A stretch of 9,750 nucleotides of DNA, from the NCBI GenBank assembly GCA_026391515.1, contig JAPLEC010000353.1, positions 1 to 9,750 on the forward strand, in the 5' to 3' direction. The translations under genes and the position numbers were made by a program. Positions 6,592 to 9,750 of this stretch are shown here, piece after piece. The notes below the pieces were generated by a model, which worked only from the letters and a program-made list of their open reading frames with translations, made no database searches and was not told where the DNA came from. This DNA comes from Bacteroidia bacterium (GTDB lineage: Bacteria; Bacteroidota; Bacteroidia; Bacteroidales; VadinHA17). Every line of letters starts with the position of its first letter. The first letter of the stretch is position 1.

Positions 6592-7839
6592 TCATTTCTT
6601 CCTGAAATGCAAAAACGTAAAGGCAGCTATCATTACGGCAGGAACAATTGCTACATACCTTAATGTATAAGCTCCTCCAGTAAGCTGAGCTGCTGCCCAC
6701 TGTGCGGCTTCTATAGTACCTTCGGCTGCATTTTTAAGTACATCGACTACCTGTCCCGAAGGAATTGCTGCTGCAGTCCGAGCATCAAAGATTGCACCAA
6801 GCGCTGGTTGAGCAATTGCACCTCCGAGGAATCCGATACCTCCCATTATAGCAAGACCTAAAGCACCGCTCTGCGGAATATTTTCTGAAACAAATCCAAG
6901 CATAGTAGGCCAGAAGAATGCAATTCCGAGAGCAAAAATACCTGCTGCGGCAAATAACATAATTCCATTTGTATATCCCATCAGGATAAGACCTGCAAAA
7001 GCAAGTATTGCAGATAACAATAATATTAATGTAGATTTTGTATTGTGTACGAAGGTACCTCCAAACTGTCGGGCAAGAGCCATAATTCCGGAAATCCATA
7101 CAAGGAGAAGGATTGGATTATGCGAGACATTTGCAAGCAGTGCGGCAATCCATTGATTAGTACCAAGTTCGGTAGCTGCGGTAAGTATCATGCAGAATGC
7201 CATGAAAAGGAAAAGAGGACTGATACATGCCTTCAGCATATCTTTATAAGAAAATCCTGAAACAACCCGTTCAGTCTGCGGGAATTTCTTGCTAAGGAAC
7301 ATAAATCCATAAATAAATGTAGGGATCAGCATAATACCCATTGCATAACGCCAGTCATCAAGCCCAATATTGTTAAAAAGATAAACTATAAGTCCGCCTA
7401 TCACAATGCCGGTGGGGAACCATGCATGAAATCTGTTAAGGCGGCGTGTCTTTTCGTCAGTATACATGCTTGTTATTAATGGATTACAGGCGGCTTCAAC
7501 ACTTCCGTTGGCAACTCCTATAAAAAGTGTTGAGATGAACAGAGTCCAGAAACCTGTGGCAACAATCGTCAGTACAATTCCAACCACATGACAGAAAAAT
7601 GCAATAGCAATTATTCGTCCCAGACCGATGATATCGACTAAAGGGCCACCGAATACCATTGCCAATGTAAAGCCCCAGAAAGCTGTACCTACAATCCAGC
7701 CGACCTGGGTATGAGTAAGATTGAATTCAGTTGCCCATGCTTCAACGAAAGAACCTCTTGTGGCAAATGCCAGAGCAGTAACAACTAATGCAACACAACT
7801 TGCATTGAATAACAGTGTTTTTCTTATTGCTGTATCCAT
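6592..7839 (-). CDS. MFS sugar transporter, 12 membrane helices
   Basis: The 415-aa product is strongly hydrophobic with about 12 predicted helices and a charged central loop near 183-200, the usual 6+6 layout of the major facilitator superfamily. The first helix pair is joined by GGPLVDIIGLGR (64-75), a degenerate form of the MFS loop-2/3 motif. RTR-type charge (TDEKTRRLNRFHAW, 127-140) follows helix 4. Family context suggests proton-coupled import of a small sugar or sugar derivative across the inner membrane; the substrate is not readable. A segment of about 40 residues rich in alanine (352-390) is inserted before the last helix, longer than a normal loop. It sits 53 bp after the cytoplasmic TIM-barrel gene, and the fit is import of the product made outside by the DUF1080 and Tat-exported proteins. 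The A/T-rich 53-bp spacer (7840-7892) shows no feature. Confidence 0.9.
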   Translation of the reverse strand: MDTAIRKTLLFNASCVALVVTALAFATRGSFVEAWATEFNLTHTQVGWIVGTAFWGFTLAMVFGGPLVDIIGLGRIIAIAFFCHVVGIVLTIVATGFWTLFISTLFIGVANGSVEAACNPLITSMYTDEKTRRLNRFHAWFPTGIVIGGLIVYLFNNIGLDDWRYAMGIMLIPTFIYGFMFLSKKFPQTERVVSGFSYKDMLKACISPLFLFMAFCMILTAATELGTNQWIAALLANVSHNPILLLVWISGIMALARQFGGTFVHNTKSTLILLLSAILAFAGLILMGYTNGIMLFAAAGIFALGIAFFWPTMLGFVSENIPQSGALGLAIMGGIGFLGGAIAQPALGAIFDARTAAAIPSGQVVDVLKNAAEGTIEAAQWAAAQLTGGAYTLRYVAIVPAVMIAAFTFLHFRKK

Positions 7840-7892
7840 GGAGAAGGGAGTTAATAATTATTCAGAAATGATCTGGTTAATAATATGATACA

Positions 7893-8885
7893 TTATTTTT
7901 CAAAGGCAGAGTCAAAAGCAATATCTGATGGTGCAAAGTCAACGGCCTTTATAAACTGGCAAGCCTCTTTTGCTCCATGTTCCCGATCCATACCGCTGTC
8001 TTCCCATTCAACAGATAAAGGACCTTTGTAACCAATCCGGTTTAGAGCCCTGATAATCTCTTCAAAATTGACGTTCCCGCGCCCGGGACTTCGGAAATCC
8101 CAGTAACGTCCGTTTGATCCGAAATCAGTATGGCCTCCAAAGACTCCCGCTTCAGTAGGAACATCTGACCATGCTGCATCTTTCATGTGAACATGGAAAA
8201 TGCGGTCACTAAAAGTATGGATAAACTTCACATAATCAACACCCTGGTATCCGAAATGCGAGGGGTCATAATTAAATCCGAAAGCAGGATGATTATTTAC
8301 GGCCTTTAAGGCTCTCTTTGCAGATGCAATATCAAAAGCGATCTCTGTAGGATGCACTTCAAGACCAAACCGTATTCCTAGTTTTTTATAAGCATCCAAA
8401 ATCGGTTTCCACCGTTTGGCAAATTCTTTAAATCCATCCTCTATCATTTTTGGAGTATTAGGCGGGAAGGAGTAAACCATGTGCCATATCGGGCTTCCTG
8501 TAAAACCATTGACGATTGACACACCCAGCCTTTTAGCAGCTTCTCCCGTTTTGATCATTTCCTCTGCAGCACGTTTCCTGACACCTTCCGGGTTGCCGTC
8601 ACCCCAGACATAATCTGGTAAAATACTCTTATGACGGTCATCGATGCGATCTGCAACTGCCTGTCCTACAAGGTGATTCGAGATAGAAAATACCTTTAGT
8701 CCATATTTATCCAGAAGCTTGCGTTTAGCCCTGCAATAAGCATCATTGGCTTTGTTAACTTCAAAATGATTACCCCAACATGCCAGCTCCAGGCCATCGT
8801 AACCGAACGATTTAGCTTTCTGACATACTTTTTCCAGTGGAAGATCTGCCCACTGGCCTGTGAATAATGTTACTGGTCTTCCCAT
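7893..8885 (-). CDS. Cytoplasmic sugar isomerase/epimerase-like TIM-barrel protein
   Basis: The 330-aa protein starts directly at strand 1 of the barrel (MGRPVTLFTGQWADL) with no signal peptide, so it should be cytoplasmic. It is an AP-endonuclease-2/xylose-isomerase-like TIM barrel. The probable metal-ligand series is Glu33 or Glu176 (FGLEVHP, 173-179), Asp207 and His210 (NYDPSHFGY), His233 (HVHMKD) and Glu293 (SVEWED). Distinct segments include CWGNHFEVNKAND (36-48) and FRSPGRGNVNFEE (264-276). Close relatives are annotated only as sugar phosphate isomerase/epimerase, and in 3-keto-glycoside pathways such proteins can act as lyases or keto-sugar isomerases. It is clearly different from the Tat-exported paralogue in sequence and compartment. 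It is preceded by a 122-bp spacer filled with heptamer repeats, after the DUF1080 gene. Confidence 0.9.
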   Translation of the reverse strand: MGRPVTLFTGQWADLPLEKVCQKAKSFGYDGLELACWGNHFEVNKANDAYCRAKRKLLDKYGLKVFSISNHLVGQAVADRIDDRHKSILPDYVWGDGNPEGVRKRAAEEMIKTGEAAKRLGVSIVNGFTGSPIWHMVYSFPPNTPKMIEDGFKEFAKRWKPILDAYKKLGIRFGLEVHPTEIAFDIASAKRALKAVNNHPAFGFNYDPSHFGYQGVDYVKFIHTFSDRIFHVHMKDAAWSDVPTEAGVFGGHTDFGSNGRYWDFRSPGRGNVNFEEIIRALNRIGYKGPLSVEWEDSGMDREHGAKEACQFIKAVDFAPSDIAFDSAFEK

Positions 8886-8919
8886 TTATTTAAGTTTAAA
8901 GTTTAGTTTGTTATTATGA

Positions 8920-9003
8920 GTTGCAAGTTTCAAGTTACAGGTTAAAAAGTCCTTTTAGTTAGATCATCTTTTGACTTGCAACCTGTAACATGCAACCTGC
9001 AAC
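8920..9003. repeat. Inverted arrays of 7-bp words forming a long hairpin
   Basis: Read on the - strand from 9003, four heptamers follow one another: GTTGCAG, GTTGCAT, GTTACAG, GTTGCAA. On the + strand from 8920 come GTTGCAA, GTTTCAA, GTTACAG, then GTT. The 24-bp arms 8920-8943 and 8980-9003 match at 21 of 24 positions and are separated by 36 nt. A direct AAGTTTA duplication (8892-8905) next to it continues the 7-bp period. The array starts 4 nt after the TAA of the DUF1080 gene. No promoter for the downstream gene is recognisable in the remainder of the spacer. Confidence 0.85.
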
Positions 9004-9007
9004 TTTT

Positions 9008-9750
9008 TTAAAGTTCCCTAATCCATATATTTCTGTACGACACCGGATTATTATGATCCTGAAGCTGAAGGCTTGCCGGACCATGTGCTTTAATGGCAGT
9101 CTCAGGAATCTTTGTGTAATCAGTTGGTCCTCTTAAGCTTACATTATTCTGTACCAATACTCCGTTATGTAGTACTGTAACCCTTGGAGGTGTAAAATAT
9201 GTGATTGAATCTTTATTAAAAGTAGGAGCAGTATAAATAATGTCGTAAGTTTGCCATTCTCCTGGTCCCTTGCTAGCATTTACCAGCGGGGGAAACTGCT
9301 TATAAATACTTGCTGCCTGACCATGCCGGTAAGTTCGGTTATTATAGCTGTCAAGTACCTGAACTTCATAACGCTCCTGAAGAAATACACCACTGTTTCC
9401 CCTGTCCTGGCTGTCACCGGACACTTCAGAAGGCGTCTTCCATTCAATATGCAGCTGGAAATTCGAAAATTTGCGTTTTGTTCGTATATAACCCGCTCCC
9501 TTTACAGTTATCAGCGCACCATCCTTTACGATCCAGCCGGAAGGATTACCTCTTGTGTCTTCCCATTCCGTGTTTATATCTTTTCCATCGAACAGTACGA
9601 TCGCATCTGATGGGGGCTCCCGGTCTGTTGCACCAGGTTGGATAATTTTAACTTCAGGATCCCAAACCTCCAGCATGCCCGGGGTCATCCTGGTAGGATC
9701 AGCCGCGGTTTGGGTTTGCTGTGTCTGTGATGGTTGCTGTTGCTGTTGTT
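9008..9750 (-). CDS. DUF1080 / 3-keto-disaccharide hydrolase-family protein (5' end outside window)
   Basis: The frame stays open to the window edge, so about 246 C-terminal residues are visible and the true start is upstream. The ATG at 9688 is internal to the alignable region and should not be taken as the start. The visible N terminus is a Gln/Thr/Pro-rich stretch (20 residues, nine or more Gln), typical of a linker just after a signal peptide, which suggests secretion. The DUF1080 (PF06439) concanavalin-like domain follows: DAIVLFDGKDINTEWE, GWIVKDGAL, FQLHIEWKTP, GNSGVFLQERYEVQVLDSY and the terminal GPASLQLQDHNNPVSYRNIWIREL region (last 24 residues). Members hydrolyse 3-keto-glycosides or disaccharides, a role known for the family but not shown for this protein. 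As the upstream gene of the visible - strand cluster, it would release 3-keto-sugar for the transporter and dehydrogenase genes. Confidence 0.9.
   Translation of the reverse strand, partial: QQQQQPSQTQQTQTAADPTRMTPGMLEVWDPEVKIIQPGATDREPPSDAIVLFDGKDINTEWEDTRGNPSGWIVKDGALITVKGAGYIRTKRKFSNFQLHIEWKTPSEVSGDSQDRGNSGVFLQERYEVQVLDSYNNRTYRHGQAASIYKQFPPLVNASKGPGEWQTYDIIYTAPTFNKDSITYFTPPRVTVLHNGVLVQNNVSLRGPTDYTKIPETAIKAHGPASLQLQDHNNPVSYRNIWIREL

Noticed and set aside
8920..9003. Heptamer array as a CRISPR
   Set aside because: Units are 7 bp, contiguous and degenerate, with no spacers of constant length and no cas genes.

Overview
The window looks like an environmental member of the Bacteroidota, probably Bacteroidales-like. 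The basis is the combination of ThuA, Gfo/Idh/MocA, xylose-isomerase-like TIM-barrel and DUF1080 proteins, a Tat signal of the RRRFLG type, starts without Shine-Dalgarno sequences in A/T-rich leaders, and spacers filled with short-word palindromic repeats. This placement is by family resemblance only; there is no rRNA or other marker gene here.

Left end (2-691, + strand): the 3' part of a ThuA-domain protein whose start lies before the window. A 131-bp compound palindromic repeat (703-833) fills the spacer after it. A compact + strand module of three genes follows: a GtrB/DPM1-like family 2 glycosyltransferase (856-1785); a polytopic GT-C/PMT-like glycosyltransferase with a C-terminal TPR domain, overlapping the previous gene by 23 bp (1763-3844); and a 90-aa protein with a signal peptide, one C-terminal membrane helix and a lysine tail (3861-4133). 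The first two fit a lipid-linked sugar donor synthase and the membrane transferase that uses the donor. The target is unknown.

Right part (4148-9750, - strand): five genes all read leftward. In transcription order they are a DUF1080 (3-keto-disaccharide hydrolase family) protein cut by the window edge, a cytoplasmic sugar isomerase/epimerase-like TIM barrel, a 12-helix MFS transporter, a Gfo/Idh/MocA oxidoreductase and a Tat-exported TIM-barrel protein. This is the gene content expected for glycoside or sugar catabolism through 3-keto intermediates: hydrolysis or elimination outside, import by MFS, then isomerisation and redox inside. The ThuA protein at the other end belongs to the same general enzymology. 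No SusC/SusD pair and no regulator is visible.

The spacers of the right-hand cluster and the spacer after thuA are unusual. They carry 7-bp and 9-bp reiterated words and G/C palindromes, two of the arrays start 0 and 4 nt after a stop codon, and one 16-bp hairpin core is nested inside two otherwise different repeats. No gene-free stretch exceeds 300 bases. I could not identify a convincing Bacteroidota promoter (TAnnTTTG with an upstream TTG), riboswitch, tRNA, rRNA, CRISPR array or IS element.
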